From NCBI RefSeq assembly GCF_963662735.1, contig NZ_OY759744.1, positions 1,344,153-1,408,152 of the forward strand: a DNA stretch of 64,000 nucleotides. The letters run 5' to 3'. Made by a program: the position numbers and the translations under genes. The stretch is from an uncultured Methanoregula sp. Its GTDB lineage: Archaea > Halobacteriota > Methanomicrobia > Methanomicrobiales > Methanospirillaceae. Below the pieces are notes generated by a model. That model did not search any database and was not told where the DNA came from. It saw only the letters and a list, made by a program, of their open reading frames with translations. Positions 1-9,817 of the stretch are shown here, one piece after another. How positions within the stretch are numbered: position 1 is the stretch's first letter; each line of letters opens with the position of its first letter.

Positions 1-130
1 ATACGATCTGACTATACATATTCGATTTTAACCTTTTTATAGCCATTGTTTCGTAATTTTGTAATTCATAAGGATTTCGCATAACTTAATCAGACCAAAT
101 TTTCCCTGATGGATCCCGGGCTTCAGGCGC

Positions 131-139
131 CCTTATAAT
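131..139 (+). promoter_or_regulatory. TATA box of the endA operon
   Basis: The AT-rich stretch TTATAATCA lies about 27 nt before the GTG start at 164. This is normal archaeal TATA-to-start-site spacing, so the mRNA would have almost no leader. The match is by eye. Confidence 0.45.
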
Positions 140-163
140 CATCCGAAGATAATATATCCGGTA

Positions 164-1174
164 GTGAAGGCAATTTTTGATGGGAAAACCATCCACACGG
201 GGAAGGATGGAAAGGTGCTGTACGAGCAGAGCGGCTATGGCAGACCGGAAGCCGACGGTCTCCGGCTCTCCCCGCAGGAAGCAGTCTACCTCCTCCACCG
301 CCAGAAGATCGAAGTTCCCGGCTATTCGTTCGATACTCTCTTTGCCGAGCTATCGAATGAGCCCAACTTCATGCGCAGTTTTCTGGTGTACCGCGACCTC
401 CGGGAGCGCGGGTACGTGGTCCAGACCGGCCCGCACGATTTCCGGGTCTTCCGTCGGGGCGAAAGGCCGGGGAAGGGCGAGTCCGTGTACCTTGTCCGTG
501 TCCTGTCAGAGCGGGATCCGATTCGATTCGAGAAACTTATCGAGGAAGTTATGGCTTCCCGGAATATGCGCAAACAGTATGTCCTTGCCGTGGTAGATGA
601 TGAAGAGGAGCTCACGTTCTATGAGATCAAGCTCCAGAAACTTGCCGATGCCACAAGCCCGCTTCCAACACTCGGGCAACACGAGGCCATGCTGATCGGG
701 AAGTCCGCGATTGTGAGGACACCCCCTCAGTCCGATCTTGAACTTGCAGGGTATGGAAAACGCCTCGATCCGGAACGCCTGATACTCGGCCCTGTGGAAC
801 TCCTCTCCCTCATGGAGAACGGGACGATCCTGCTCACGCGGGGTTCAGAGATGATCAGCATTGAGGAGTTTCTCTCCCTTGCCAGCGAGACTGACAATGA
901 ACTCACCGGGAAGATTGCGGTGTACAACGAGCTCCGTCAGCACCAGTTCACTCCCCGGACCGGCTACAAGTTCGGCCACCACTTCCGGGTCTACTGCGGG
1001 AAGAATGTCCACTCTGACCTGCTCGTCCATGCTGTCGAGAAGGAGTCCGTTCTCCCGATGAGCGTCATCTCCCGCTCCGTGCGGATGGCGCACAGCGTCA
1101 AAAAGAAGATGTTCTTTGGCGCCGTACATTCTTCCGGAATCCAGTTCGTCGAATTTGCACGGATCAAACTGTGA
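164..1174 (+). CDS. endA: tRNA-splicing endonuclease EndA (two-repeat archaeal form)
   Basis: Cuts introns out of precursor tRNAs at bulge-helix-bulge motifs. At 336 residues it is the long, internally duplicated euryarchaeal form that works as a homodimer, with a degenerate N-terminal half and a catalytic C-terminal half. The triad is visible near the C-terminus: Tyr about 277 in FRVY, His about 283 in VHSDLLV, and Lys about 314 in HSVKKKM. The GTG at 164 is the start because the MKAIFDG opening fits the family and a TATA box lies about 25 nt upstream. It ends 7 nt before trpS and heads an operon with three aminoacyl-tRNA synthetase genes, so tRNA processing and charging are co-transcribed. 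Confidence 0.93.
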   Translation: MKAIFDGKTIHTGKDGKVLYEQSGYGRPEADGLRLSPQEAVYLLHRQKIEVPGYSFDTLFAELSNEPNFMRSFLVYRDLRERGYVVQTGPHDFRVFRRGERPGKGESVYLVRVLSERDPIRFEKLIEEVMASRNMRKQYVLAVVDDEEELTFYEIKLQKLADATSPLPTLGQHEAMLIGKSAIVRTPPQSDLELAGYGKRLDPERLILGPVELLSLMENGTILLTRGSEMISIEEFLSLASETDNELTGKIAVYNELRQHQFTPRTGYKFGHHFRVYCGKNVHSDLLVHAVEKESVLPMSVISRSVRMAHSVKKKMFFGAVHSSGIQFVEFARIKL

Positions 1175-1181
1175 TACAATC

Positions 1182-2438
1182 ATGCCAGACCCGCAGATCA
1201 ACCCCTGGTCAAGCACTCCGTCCCTTGATATCGAGAAGACGTTTGCCGAATTCGGTATCGACCCTATAGCCCCCGCGATACAAGAACTCCCTGAGGTCCC
1301 GTATTTCATGCGCCGGGGTATCGTAGTTGGTCACCGCGACTACAACCAGATAGCCCACGCGATCAAAACAAAAAGCCCTTTCCACATCCTGACCGGGTTC
1401 ATGCCGAGCGGCCATCCCCATCTCGGCCACCTGATGGTGATGAAAGAGGTGGTCTGGCACGTGCAGCAGGGCGGCAACGGCTACATCACGATCGCTGACC
1501 GGGAAGCCCACGCGGTCCGGGGCCTCTCGTGGGAGAAGTGCAATGATTACGGGAAAGAGTATCTTGCCTGTCTCTATGCTCTCGGGTTTGAAGGCGAGAC
1601 CTATTTCCAGAGCCGGAACAACCGGCTCAAGGATCTGGCATTCGAGGCAGCAACGAAGGTCAATTTCTCGGAACTCTCGGCCATCTACGGGTTCTCGCAG
1701 GAGACGAATCTTGCCCATGCGGACAGCGTCATCACGCAGGTAGCGGATATCCTCTATCCCCAGATCGATCGCGAACCAGCGCCGACCCTTGTCCCGGTCG
1801 GAGTGGATCAGGACCCACACATCCGCCTGACCCGGGGCATTGCCCACAAGATGCGGATGTTCACGGTCGAGGAGCGGGACGGGTACATCAGCGTCCGGTC
1901 CAAGAACGCTCCTGAGGCAGCACTCGAAGCGGTCAAGAAGGCGTTCCCGCATGCCAAGAAGTACGAGGGGCACGTTGATATTAAAGGGGCGCAGTGCGCA
2001 GATGTGAAAGGCAAAGTCCGCGAGATCGAGAGGGCAAACGGCGGGTTTGCGTTCTATACCCCCTCGTCCACGTACCATATCTTCATGCCGGGTCTTACCG
2101 GTGGCAAGATGTCTTCAAGCGTGCCGGAGAGTTTCATCTCTTTCCATGAGCCTGAGGCAACTGTCCGAAAGAAAGTGATGAGCGGGATCACCGGTGGGAG
2201 GATGACCCTTGAGGAACAGAAGCGCCTTGGCGGCGAGCCGGACAAGTGCTCGCTCTTCCTCCTCAATCTCTTCCACATGGTAACAGACGATCTTGAACTC
2301 GCGGAGATCCGGCGGAAATGCACGGCCGGTGAGATAACCTGTGGCCAGTGCAAGAAAGAGACGGCCGAGCGGGTGGTGGCGTTCTTAAAAGACTTCCGGG
2401 AGAAGATGGACGCAGCGGCAGACAGGATTGTGGTGTGA
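1182..2438 (+). CDS. trpS: tryptophanyl-tRNA synthetase
   Basis: Class I synthetase that charges tRNA-Trp. The Rossmann ATP-binding signature (HIGH-type, seen as SGHPHLGH) is near residue 80 and the KMSSS loop is near residue 310, in the order expected for an archaeal/eukaryotic TrpRS of about 420 residues. The ATG at 1182, 7 nt after the endA stop, gives a normal N-terminus; the frame is open further upstream but that part overlaps endA. Its stop is followed one base later by the pheS ATG, which suggests translational coupling. Confidence 0.95.
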   Translation: MPDPQINPWSSTPSLDIEKTFAEFGIDPIAPAIQELPEVPYFMRRGIVVGHRDYNQIAHAIKTKSPFHILTGFMPSGHPHLGHLMVMKEVVWHVQQGGNGYITIADREAHAVRGLSWEKCNDYGKEYLACLYALGFEGETYFQSRNNRLKDLAFEAATKVNFSELSAIYGFSQETNLAHADSVITQVADILYPQIDREPAPTLVPVGVDQDPHIRLTRGIAHKMRMFTVEERDGYISVRSKNAPEAALEAVKKAFPHAKKYEGHVDIKGAQCADVKGKVREIERANGGFAFYTPSSTYHIFMPGLTGGKMSSSVPESFISFHEPEATVRKKVMSGITGGRMTLEEQKRLGGEPDKCSLFLLNLFHMVTDDLELAEIRRKCTAGEITCGQCKKETAERVVAFLKDFREKMDAAADRIVV

Positions 2439-2439
2439 T

Positions 2440-3882
2440 ATGGCGGAACTGACGCAGAACGAGAAGCGGTTGCTTGCAATGCTTGAGAACGAGAAGATGG
2501 CGGATGCCCCGCATCTCTCCGGCCTGATGGGGGCAACACCCGAAGCCGTGGTGCAGTGGGCCCATCTTCTTGAGGATAAGGGACTTGCCACCGTCAAGCG
2601 GATCGTGGCAAAGGAGTTTGTGCTCACGGACGAGGGAAATGCCTATGCAAAGAACGGCCTTCCCGAGACCCAGCTCCTCCGCTTCATCTTGCCCGGCACA
2701 ACGCTTGCCGATCTCCAGAAACACGAGGCGTTCAAAATCGGTTTTGGCCAGCTGAGGAAGAAGGGACTTGTCAAAGTCGAGAGAACCGCTGTTTCAAAAA
2801 CGCCGGGAGCCTCCACGGATGCGGACGAGGCTGCGCTTCGGAACCCGGATGCAGCTGATCCTAAAACAAAGGATCTTCTCAAACGCGGGATCCTCCAGGA
2901 GTGCGAGACCGTCCGGTACTCCCTTGCCATTACTCCTGAAGGTCTCGCGGTTGCCAAAAAAGGTCTCGACCTCCGATCAGAGACCGGCACCCTCACCCGC
3001 GACCAGATCATATCAGGCGAATGGAAGAATCTCAATCTCCGCAAATACGACGTGAGCAAACTCCCGAAGAAGGCGTACCCCGGCAAGATTCACCCGTACC
3101 AGCGGATCATCGCCGAAATGCGGGAGATCCTCCTCGAGATGGGCTTCGAGGAACTCTACGGCGGTATTGTCCAGCAGTCCTTCTGGAACTTCGATGCTCT
3201 CTTCCAGCCGCAGGATCACCCGGCCCGGGAGATGCAGGATACATTCTACCTCAAAGAGACCCTCCCGCTCCCGAAAGGGTACGAGAAAGTCAAAGCCATG
3301 CACATATCCGGCGGGGAGACTTCATCCACCGGCTGGGGGGGCATATGGCGGGAGGAGAAAGCCGAACAGTGCGTGCTCCGCACCCACACAACAAGCGTCT
3401 CCATCCAGCACCTTGCACAGAACTTAAAGCCGCCGGTCAAGGCCTTCTGCGTTGGCCGTGTCTACCGGCGCGAGACGATCGACACCACCCATCTTGCCGA
3501 GTTCGAGCAGCTCGAAGGGATTGTCATGGATGAGAACGTCTCGTTTGGGAACCTGCTCGGGATCCTCCGCGAGTTCTACAACCGGATGGGTTTCGAGAGC
3601 GTACGGTTCAAGCCATCGTTCTATCCCTACACCGAGCCAAGCCTGGATGCTGAAGTGTATGTTGAAGGCATTGGCTGGATCGAGATGGGCGGGGCCGGCG
3701 TCTTCCGCGAGGAGGTTACTGCACCGCTCGGGGTAACCTATCCCGTTCTTGCCTGGGGTCTCGGTGTGAGCCGGATCGCGATGCTCCGGCTCGGCCTCAA
3801 GGACCTCCGCCTCCTGCACAAGAGCGATGTGGCGTTCCTCCGGGAGACCCCTTCCCTGCGGCATTCGAAAGGAGGGCTCTGA
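2440..3882 (+). CDS. pheS: phenylalanyl-tRNA synthetase alpha subunit
   Basis: Catalytic subunit of the (alpha-beta)2 class II PheRS. The archaeal-type N-terminal winged-helix region covers roughly residues 1-200 and resembles HTH modules. The class II catalytic core follows, with the Gly-rich C-terminal motif [13 protein letters not shown] near residue 455 (motif 3). At 480 residues it has the archaeal length. The ATG at 2440 directly follows the trpS stop. It ends one base before pheT, as expected for subunits made in equal amounts. Confidence 0.95.
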   Translation: MAELTQNEKRLLAMLENEKMADAPHLSGLMGATPEAVVQWAHLLEDKGLATVKRIVAKEFVLTDEGNAYAKNGLPETQLLRFILPGTTLADLQKHEAFKIGFGQLRKKGLVKVERTAVSKTPGASTDADEAALRNPDAADPKTKDLLKRGILQECETVRYSLAITPEGLAVAKKGLDLRSETGTLTRDQIISGEWKNLNLRKYDVSKLPKKAYPGKIHPYQRIIAEMREILLEMGFEELYGGIVQQSFWNFDALFQPQDHPAREMQDTFYLKETLPLPKGYEKVKAMHISGGETSSTGWGGIWREEKAEQCVLRTHTTSVSIQHLAQNLKPPVKAFCVGRVYRRETIDTTHLAEFEQLEGIVMDENVSFGNLLGILREFYNRMGFESVRFKPSFYPYTEPSLDAEVYVEGIGWIEMGGAGVFREEVTAPLGVTYPVLAWGLGVSRIAMLRLGLKDLRLLHKSDVAFLRETPSLRHSKGGL

Positions 3883-3883
3883 A

Positions 3884-5512
3884 ATGGCAGTCATCACGCT
3901 CCCCTACAAGTATCTCGAGCGGCTCACCCGTACCGACAAAAAGACGATCCTTGAGAATGTCCCTCTCATCGGTTCCGATGTGGAGCGTATCGAGGAGGAC
4001 CATGCAGACGTGGAGTTCTTCCCCGACCGCCCTGACCTCTTCAGCCCCGAAGGCGTTGCCCGGGCCATGCGGGGTTATCTCGGGATCGAGACCGGCCTCC
4101 CGGCCTATTCGGTAAAGCCGTCCGGCATCAAATTCACGATCGATCCCCAGCTTGCGGAGATCCGCCCAGTGCTCGGGGCCGCTGTCATCCGGGGCGTCTC
4201 GTTCGATGATGAGTCTATCCAGAGCATCATGTCCCTCCAGGAATCGCTCCACTGGGCGGTTGGCCGTGGCAGGTCCAAGGTTGCCATTGGCATCCATGAT
4301 ATGGACACCGTCAAACCCCCGTTCCATTACATCGCCTCGCGCCGGAGCCGGGGTTTCATCCCGCTCGACTTTAAAGAGAAGATGACGATGGACGAGATCC
4401 TCGAGAAGCACCCGAAAGGCCGGGATTACGCGAAGATCGTAAAAGACTTCCCGCTCTTCCCGCTGATCGTGGACGACGATGATCACGTCCTCTCGTTCCC
4501 GCCGATCATCAACGGGGAACGGACCCGGGTGACGATCGACACGAAGAATATCCTCCTCGATACGACCGGCACCGACAAGCGGGCGGTCAGCGTTGCCGTC
4601 AACATCATCTGCACGGCTATGGCCGAAGCCGGTGCGAGCATCGAGAGCGTGGAGATCGGCGGCGTGCAGACCCCGACGCTTGCCCCCACCGAGAGGATCC
4701 TCAGTGTATCGGAATGCTCCAGGATTCTCGGAGTCAGTTTGACACCGGCGTCCATGGCAGGGTATCTCCAGCGGATGCGCTTCGGTGCCGAACCGGCCGG
4801 TGCAGACAAAGTGAAGGTCCAGGTGCCCTGCTACCGGGCCGATATCATGCACGACTGGGACGTCTTTGAGGATGTGGCCATCGCCTACGGCTATGATAAG
4901 CTTGAATCCCAGCCGCCCAAGTCTTACACCGTGGGAAAACCTCACCCGGTCCAGGTCAATGCGGCCCTGGCCCGCGAAGCCTTCACGGGACTTGGCTACC
5001 TCGAAGTGATGCCGTTCACACTGACCAACGAGGACGTGCTCTATAAGCGGATGCAGCGGGATGAGACAAAAGGTGTCCTCCGCGTTATGCACCCGATCAG
5101 CATTGAGAATACTGTCGTCAGGACCGAACTCCTGCCCCTCCTCCTTGAATTCCTCACGTTAAACCGGCACCGCGAGCTTCCCCAGCGCCTCTTTACGGTT
5201 GGCGACGTGGTACTGGACTGCCGCACGCACCAGCAGGCGGCAGGAGTCAGCACCCACCCGGACGCGGACTTCTCGGAAGCGTACGCTTCGGCCGATGCAG
5301 TGCTCCACGAGCTCTCGATTGATTACACGGTGAAGGAATCTGCCGATACGGCCTTCATCGAAGGGCGCCGTGGCGATATCATCGTGAACGGGAAAAAAGT
5401 GGGTGTCTTTGGCGAGATCCATCCCGCCGCGCTCGTGGCCTTCGAGCTCGAACACTCCGTTGCAGCCTTCGAGTTCGATCTCAGAGCCGTACCGGGATAT
5501 CCCGCGATCTGA
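3884..5512 (+). CDS. pheT: phenylalanyl-tRNA synthetase beta subunit
   Basis: Non-catalytic PheRS subunit carrying the B3/B4 editing domain and B5 domain, which hydrolyses Tyr-tRNA-Phe and recognises tRNA. At 542 residues it is the short archaeal/eukaryotic form without the bacterial EMAP-like and anticodon-binding extensions. A GGAGGG ribosome-binding site lies about 8 nt before the ATG at 3884. Its last 32 bp overlap the 3' end of hisF on the other strand, so the two genes converge with no spacer. Confidence 0.95.
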   Translation: MAVITLPYKYLERLTRTDKKTILENVPLIGSDVERIEEDHADVEFFPDRPDLFSPEGVARAMRGYLGIETGLPAYSVKPSGIKFTIDPQLAEIRPVLGAAVIRGVSFDDESIQSIMSLQESLHWAVGRGRSKVAIGIHDMDTVKPPFHYIASRRSRGFIPLDFKEKMTMDEILEKHPKGRDYAKIVKDFPLFPLIVDDDDHVLSFPPIINGERTRVTIDTKNILLDTTGTDKRAVSVAVNIICTAMAEAGASIESVEIGGVQTPTLAPTERILSVSECSRILGVSLTPASMAGYLQRMRFGAEPAGADKVKVQVPCYRADIMHDWDVFEDVAIAYGYDKLESQPPKSYTVGKPHPVQVNAALAREAFTGLGYLEVMPFTLTNEDVLYKRMQRDETKGVLRVMHPISIENTVVRTELLPLLLEFLTLNRHRELPQRLFTVGDVVLDCRTHQQAAGVSTHPDADFSEAYASADAVLHELSIDYTVKESADTAFIEGRRGDIIVNGKKVGVFGEIHPAALVAFELEHSVAAFEFDLRAVPGYPAI

Positions 5513-6287
5513 GATACTCTTTTACTTCTTTTACGGTGAATTCCCCGTAGTGGAAGACACTTGCCGCAAGGCATGCATCAGCTTTTCCCCTGGTGAACCC
5601 GTCGTAAAAATGGGCAAGCGTCCCGACCCCGCCGCTTGCGATGACCGGGATGCCCGCTGCATCGGAGATGGCTGACGTGATGGCGATATCAAAACCGTTT
5701 TTCGTTCCATCGGTCTCCATGCTGGTGAGGAGGATCTCGCCGGCGCCCCGCTCCTCCGCCTCCTTTGCCCAGGCAACGGCATCGATGCCGGTCGGCTTGC
5801 TCCCGCCATAGATGACAACCTCGTACCAACAGGCCCGGCCATATTCGAGAATAACAGGAATTGCTTTTTCGTTCGGTGTGAAGTTCCGGCGCACATCCAT
5901 GGCACAGACCATGCACTGGGTGCCGAACGCCTCAGCGCCCCGGGTGATGAGCGTGGGATCGTGGACCGCGCTCGTGTTGAGGCTCACCTTGTCGGCACCG
6001 GCCCGGAGGATCTGCTGGATATCGTCGAGGGATTTGAGTCCCCCGCCGACCGTCAGCGGGAGGAAGAGCTGGTCGGCGGCCCGTTTTATGAGCTCGATGA
6101 TGATTCCCCGCTTCTCTTTGGAAGCCGTTATATCGAGGAATACTACTTCATCTGCACCCTGCTCGTTATATCTCTCGGCAAGTTCCACCGGGTCCCCGGC
6201 ATCGCGGAGCCCGAGAAAATTTGTACCCTTCACAACCCTGCCGTCTTTGAGATCGAGACAGGGAATGATCCGTCGCGTCAGCACCAT
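5481..6287 (-). CDS. hisF: imidazole glycerol phosphate synthase, cyclase subunit HisF
   Basis: A (beta/alpha)8-barrel cyclase that takes ammonia from HisH and converts PRFAR to imidazole glycerol phosphate and AICAR in histidine synthesis. The catalytic N-terminal strand [17 protein letters not shown] is intact, with Asp about 11. The second catalytic Asp is near residue 130 in CAMDV. Length is 268 residues against the usual 250-275. No other his gene is in the window, so it stands alone here. Its 3' end overlaps pheT by 32 bp in convergent orientation. Confidence 0.96.
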   Translation of the reverse strand: MVLTRRIIPCLDLKDGRVVKGTNFLGLRDAGDPVELAERYNEQGADEVVFLDITASKEKRGIIIELIKRAADQLFLPLTVGGGLKSLDDIQQILRAGADKVSLNTSAVHDPTLITRGAEAFGTQCMVCAMDVRRNFTPNEKAIPVILEYGRACWYEVVIYGGSKPTGIDAVAWAKEAEERGAGEILLTSMETDGTKNGFDIAITSAISDAAGIPVIASGGVGTLAHFYDGFTRGKADACLAASVFHYGEFTVKEVKEYLRSRDIPVRL

Positions 6288-6390
6288 TGAATACAGGTTT
6301 TGGCGGATGATCCTATCTATATTGCGTGATTTTAGCTTTCACAGAGTTTTATGTAATTTGGCCTCCCTATTCATAGGGTAGTCAGTATTC

Positions 6391-6415
6391 GGGCAGGCCG
6401 GTTCTCGGCCTTCCC
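6391..6415 (+). promoter_or_regulatory. leader hairpin before the SAH hydrolase-family gene
   Basis: GGG-CA-GGCCG, loop GTTCT, CGGCC-TT-CCC forms an 8-bp stem with a 2x2 internal loop, ending 4 nt before the GAGG ribosome-binding site. A second short inverted repeat (CCCTA/TAGGG) lies at 6365-6378. The pairing is visible in the sequence; a regulatory role is inferred from position. Confidence 0.4.
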
Positions 6416-6429
6416 AAACGAGGATGTTC

Positions 6430-7656
6430 ATGAGCTCAGGAAAGCTGAAGATCGAATGGGCAGCGCAGTACATGCCGGTGCTCGCAGCCATAAAAAAACA
6501 GTTTGTCAAGGAAAAACCGTTTGCTGGTATGACGATTGGCATGGCTCTCCATGTTGAGGCCAAGACAGCAAATCTCGTGTCCACGCTCGCTGCTGGAGGT
6601 GCCGAGGTGCATATCACCGGCTGCAACCCGCTCTCCACGCAGGATGATGTGGCAGAGGCCCTCAATGACGTGAAAAATGTTCACTGCTATGCAAAGCGGG
6701 CCTGCTCAGTGGACGAGTACTATGCTGCCATCGATCAGGTGCTGGATGCAAAGCCGGTCATCACCATCGATGACGGTATGGATCTCATCCACTACATCCA
6801 CACCAAGCGCCGCGACCTCATCAAGAGGGTTATCGGGGGCTGCGAGGAGACCACTACCGGTATTCACCGGCTTAAGGCAATGGCTGCCGAAGGCAAGCTG
6901 GAGTTCCCCGTTGTTGCCGTTAACGATACCCCTATGAAACATTTCTTCGATAATGTCCATGGCACCGGAGAGAGTGTCCTCTCGTCTATCATGATCACCA
7001 CGAACACCCTCATTGCCGGGAAATACTTCGTGGTTGCCGGGTACGGCTACTGCGGCCGGGGCCTTGCCAGGAAAGCCCACGGGCTTGGCGCAAAAGTCGT
7101 TGTGACCGAGATCGATCCCCGCCGTGCCCTTGAAGCGCACATGGATGGGTTCATGGTCATGACCATGGAAGATGCAGCAGCTATTGGCGATATCTTCGTC
7201 ACCACGACCGGCAACATGGGTGTGATTGCGGCAAAACACTTTAAAAAACTCAAGAATGGAGCAATCCTCGCAAATGCCGGCCACTTCAATGTCGAGATCG
7301 ATATCGACTGGCTACGAAAGAACGCAGACACTATTATCGAACGTGATGGCATCGAGACATTTGTGCTCGGCAAAAAGTCAGTCCACGTCCTTGCTGAGGG
7401 CCGTCTCGTGAATCTCGCCACGCCCAAGGGGATGGGCCACCCGATCGAGGTCATGGACCTGAGCTTCGCGCTCCAGGCGCTCTGCACCCTTCACATTGCA
7501 AAGAACGGCAGGAATATGAAGGGCGGCGTGTACGATGTGCCGAACGAAATCGACGAACAGGTTGCGAATCTCAAGCTCGGTTCACTCGGCCTTTCGATCG
7601 ATTCGCTGAGTAAGGAACAGAAGAAATATTCCTGCAGCTGGGATATCGGGACATAA
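6430..7656 (+). CDS. ahcY: adenosylhomocysteinase family protein (SAH or S-inosylhomocysteine hydrolase)
   Basis: NAD-dependent thioether hydrolase that recycles the by-product of SAM-dependent methylation. The NAD-binding Rossmann motif (GYGYCGRGLARKAHGLGAKV) is near residue 205, followed by the family's VTEIDPRRALEAHMDGF. The C-terminal region that closes the active site is present. In methanogens the characterised homologue from Methanocaldococcus acts on S-inosylhomocysteine, so substrate preference is open. I place the start at the second ATG (6430), 6 nt after GAGG; an ATG at 6424 abuts GAGG and is too close. The protein has 408 residues. A T-rich run follows the stop. Confidence 0.93.
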   Translation: MSSGKLKIEWAAQYMPVLAAIKKQFVKEKPFAGMTIGMALHVEAKTANLVSTLAAGGAEVHITGCNPLSTQDDVAEALNDVKNVHCYAKRACSVDEYYAAIDQVLDAKPVITIDDGMDLIHYIHTKRRDLIKRVIGGCEETTTGIHRLKAMAAEGKLEFPVVAVNDTPMKHFFDNVHGTGESVLSSIMITTNTLIAGKYFVVAGYGYCGRGLARKAHGLGAKVVVTEIDPRRALEAHMDGFMVMTMEDAAAIGDIFVTTTGNMGVIAAKHFKKLKNGAILANAGHFNVEIDIDWLRKNADTIIERDGIETFVLGKKSVHVLAEGRLVNLATPKGMGHPIEVMDLSFALQALCTLHIAKNGRNMKGGVYDVPNEIDEQVANLKLGSLGLSIDSLSKEQKKYSCSWDIGT

Positions 7657-7666
7657 CTGTCCGAAA

Positions 7667-7683
7667 CATTCTTTTCTTTTTTG
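7667..7683 (+). terminator. T-rich terminator after the SAH hydrolase-family gene
   Basis: The run TTCTTTTCTTTTTTGAT begins about 12 nt after the stop. Archaeal RNA polymerase terminates at such oligo-T stretches without needing a hairpin. Inferred from composition. Confidence 0.4.
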
Positions 7684-7741
7684 ATACTATTCCGCACCGG
7701 TCTACATACCGTGTCGCTAACATACCCGGAGGGATGTCCAA

Positions 7742-7921
7742 ATGGCGGAAGCTAATCCACAGGACTACATGGAGCGGATGAAAATTTACCCCTCTCTTGC
7801 CGCATACAAATACTCCTGCGCATACCCGCAATATTCCCCGAAATGTTCCCGGGCAAACCTGCGGATTCTGTCATATTCCCGCCCGGTCAGCTGGGAATCC
7901 ATGCCCAGTTCCGGAAGATAG
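7742..7921 (+). pseudogene. possible gene start cut off by the glycosylase gene
   Basis: A good ribosome-binding site (GGAGGG, 7728-7733) lies 8 nt before an ATG that opens a 59-residue frame. The first 14 residues (MAEANPQDYMERMK) look like a real N-terminus. From about residue 15 the frame runs antisense through the 3' end of the convergent glycosylase gene and its composition becomes poor. It could be the stump of a truncated gene, a genuine small protein, or chance. I do not recognise a family. Confidence 0.2.
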
Positions 7922-8634
7922 TGCTGTTGCATAATCCTGCGAATCCAGACATCCACCGGAAACGCTTCGTACTTCTGGAACGCGAAGAGAAGGATGCAGT
8001 CCGCGGCTTTCGGACCAACGCCATGGAGTTTCATCAGTTCTTTTCTTGCATCTTCATAGGGGAGCCCGCGAATTGTCTCTTCCCACTTCGTCTCATCGGT
8101 GATCGTGCAGGACGTTCCAAAAACATAGGGATGTCGGTACCCCAGCCGGCATTCCGTGAGGCCCTCATGCCCCCCACAGGAAATGGACGACGGTGGCGGG
8201 AAAGTGAAATAGGTTCTTCCTTCAAAGTTGACCGGCTTACCGTATTTCTCTGCAATGGAGGCTATCCTGCGTCGGATCGTGGGAATGTTGGAGTTTGTCG
8301 AACAGATGTAGGACACGGTGCATTCCCACGGTGGCTGGCGCACGAGACGGAGCCCGGGGTTTTTCAGGATGGCTTCATGGATGAACGGATCATTATCTGC
8401 CGATGCGAGAATTGCATCGAGATTCCCGTCAAGGGAGAAATAATGACGGATGAACGATGCTGGCGCCCCTGCAAATGTGAGCCTGCTTTTGTCCTGTCGG
8501 ATTTTAATGACCCGTGTCCCGACAACCCCGTGCCACCATCCGTCCTCTCCCTTATCCCAGCGAAAGACCTGCCCGCAGGACAGGGTTGCGTCCAGGTTAA
8601 ATGGCTCTGAATAGTGCAGTGTGAGGGATGGCAT
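7786..8634 (-). CDS. 8-oxoguanine DNA glycosylase/AP lyase (OGG1-type)
   Basis: Base-excision repair enzyme expected to remove 8-oxoguanine and nick the abasic site. It begins with the OGG N-terminal domain, including SCGQVFRW near residue 20, followed by a helix-hairpin-helix GPD domain. In HGVGPKAADC, Lys about 209 is the Schiff-base nucleophile. In AFPVDVW, Asp about 228 is the catalytic acid. Length 282 residues is normal for the eukaryote-like OGG1 family also found in methanogens. It is monocistronic and convergent with the upstream hydrolase gene. Confidence 0.9.
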   Translation of the reverse strand: MPSLTLHYSEPFNLDATLSCGQVFRWDKGEDGWWHGVVGTRVIKIRQDKSRLTFAGAPASFIRHYFSLDGNLDAILASADNDPFIHEAILKNPGLRLVRQPPWECTVSYICSTNSNIPTIRRRIASIAEKYGKPVNFEGRTYFTFPPPSSISCGGHEGLTECRLGYRHPYVFGTSCTITDETKWEETIRGLPYEDARKELMKLHGVGPKAADCILLFAFQKYEAFPVDVWIRRIMQQHYLPELGMDSQLTGREYDRIRRFAREHFGEYCGYAQEYLYAAREG

Positions 8635-8770
8635 AATGGCGTCCTGTGTTCACCGGTTTGTTCTGTAATCATATTATGCTGCGTCCGTGGGTTTCAGTTC
8701 GATGATTCTCTCTGAATAGTCCTCACTGATAGTTCCCTTGGCCGCATACCCGGATCAGAACGAATAGCCT

Positions 8771-8780
8771 TTTAATATAT
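8771..8780 (+). promoter_or_regulatory. TATA box giving a probably leaderless mRNA
   Basis: TTAATATATA lies about 23 nt before the ATG at 8799, so transcription should begin at or within a base or two of the start codon. No ribosome-binding site is seen, which agrees. Confidence 0.5.
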
Positions 8781-8798
8781 AACTCGAAAGTTCTTCTT

Positions 8799-9128
8799 AT
8801 GGAATTAACTAAAACCCTCAAGGAATTTATCGAAGACGGACAGGACTGGGAGCGCAAACCCACCTCGGTAAAAGGAGTAGCGCTTATCCGTTTGCCGGCC
8901 ACCAAGAACCGGGCTGCTTCTCTCGCTATCGATATCAACCCGGTTGGTGAAAACGGTCTCCCCATGAAAAAGAAAGGGATTATGATTATGAACTCCGCTG
9001 AGCTTGCAGCATTCCGGGCAACTTTCAATAATGAAAAAGTGGACAGCCTGATTGCGGCACTCGAAGAGGTTCTGCCCGAACGGAAAACTGCAGGGAAACC
9101 GGCAAAAACTGACGTCCTGCAAATCTGA
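8799..9128 (+). CDS. conserved small hypothetical protein
   Basis: A 109-residue acidic/basic mixed protein without signal peptide or membrane segment. The middle (IDINPVGENGLPMKKKGIMI, about residues 45-64) looks like beta strands around a charged turn; the C-terminal third is helical and ends in a Lys-rich tail. It resembles small conserved euryarchaeal proteins of unknown role, but I cannot name a family with confidence. Its own TATA box and apparently leaderless start argue that it is a real gene. It is followed closely by a lipoprotein gene. Confidence 0.75.
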   Translation: MELTKTLKEFIEDGQDWERKPTSVKGVALIRLPATKNRAASLAIDINPVGENGLPMKKKGIMIMNSAELAAFRATFNNEKVDSLIAALEEVLPERKTAGKPAKTDVLQI

Positions 9129-9157
9129 TCTCAGTATACAGCAGAAAATTCGGAGGG

Positions 9158-9643
9158 ATGCTTATCAGGAAATGGGTAATCATATGTTCAGTTGTTCTTC
9201 TGATTGCACTGGTATTCTCCGGGTGCCTTTGGGTAAAGACGCCTGTTGTATCTCAGACCGCACCTCCCTCGATCTTCGTTGATTACCACCGTACTGGGGG
9301 GATTGCGGGACTTGGCGACCGTCTGGTGCTTTTTGACAACGGGGCGGGAATTATCTCCGGCAGGACCAGAAATACCGAGATTACCCTGAACCAGACCGAT
9401 CTCGATCGTATCTCGACCCTGTTTGACCAGGCCCAGTTCTCTATGCTCGAGGGAAATTATACTTCCCGGCATGGCAGTGCTGATTTAATCCAGTACAGTA
9501 TCAGTTATCACGGTAAAACTGTAAAAACAGAGGATTCGGCAACGCCGCCTGCACTACAACCCGTGATCGATGAACTTAATCGCATAGTAAGCCAGAGTGA
9601 GAGAGCCAGTCTCATCCCCGCTCTATCCCGCATCCCGACATAG
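9158..9643 (+). CDS. small predicted lipoprotein
   Basis: A 161-residue secreted protein. A basic N-terminus and hydrophobic stretch (residues 6-20) end in a lipobox, VFSGC, so Cys about 23 should be lipid-anchored outside the membrane. The rest is a small soluble domain with no motif I recognise, containing a Gly/Asp-rich part (RLVLFDNGAGIIS) that looks like beta strands. The ATG at 9158 abuts a GGAGG sequence, unusually close for a ribosome-binding site, but no better in-frame start retains the signal peptide. It may be co-transcribed with the preceding gene. Confidence 0.7.
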   Translation: MLIRKWVIICSVVLLIALVFSGCLWVKTPVVSQTAPPSIFVDYHRTGGIAGLGDRLVLFDNGAGIISGRTRNTEITLNQTDLDRISTLFDQAQFSMLEGNYTSRHGSADLIQYSISYHGKTVKTEDSATPPALQPVIDELNRIVSQSERASLIPALSRIPT

Positions 9644-9817
9644 TCAGGCCGTTTCCTCAAAAGCGAGATATCCTGATGCAACTTTTTTGTATCAATGGAT
9701 TTACTGGCTGGCTCGGTGAGACATCCGCCAACGGCTTGATACCGTAAACCGGGTGAAGATTGTCGGGCCTGATGTGACCGTCCTGAAAATGATCCCGCGT
9801 TTTTCTAAAAAAATGGT

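Noticed and set aside
1209-2078. Long minus-strand ORF inside trpS
   Set aside because: Antisense shadow of a well-supported gene with strong codon bias; no family match or ribosome-binding site.
3797-5092. 431-codon minus-strand ORF opposite pheS/pheT
   Set aside because: Antisense shadow; composition is His/Arg/Gly-rich in the way expected from reading the other strand of a high-GC gene.
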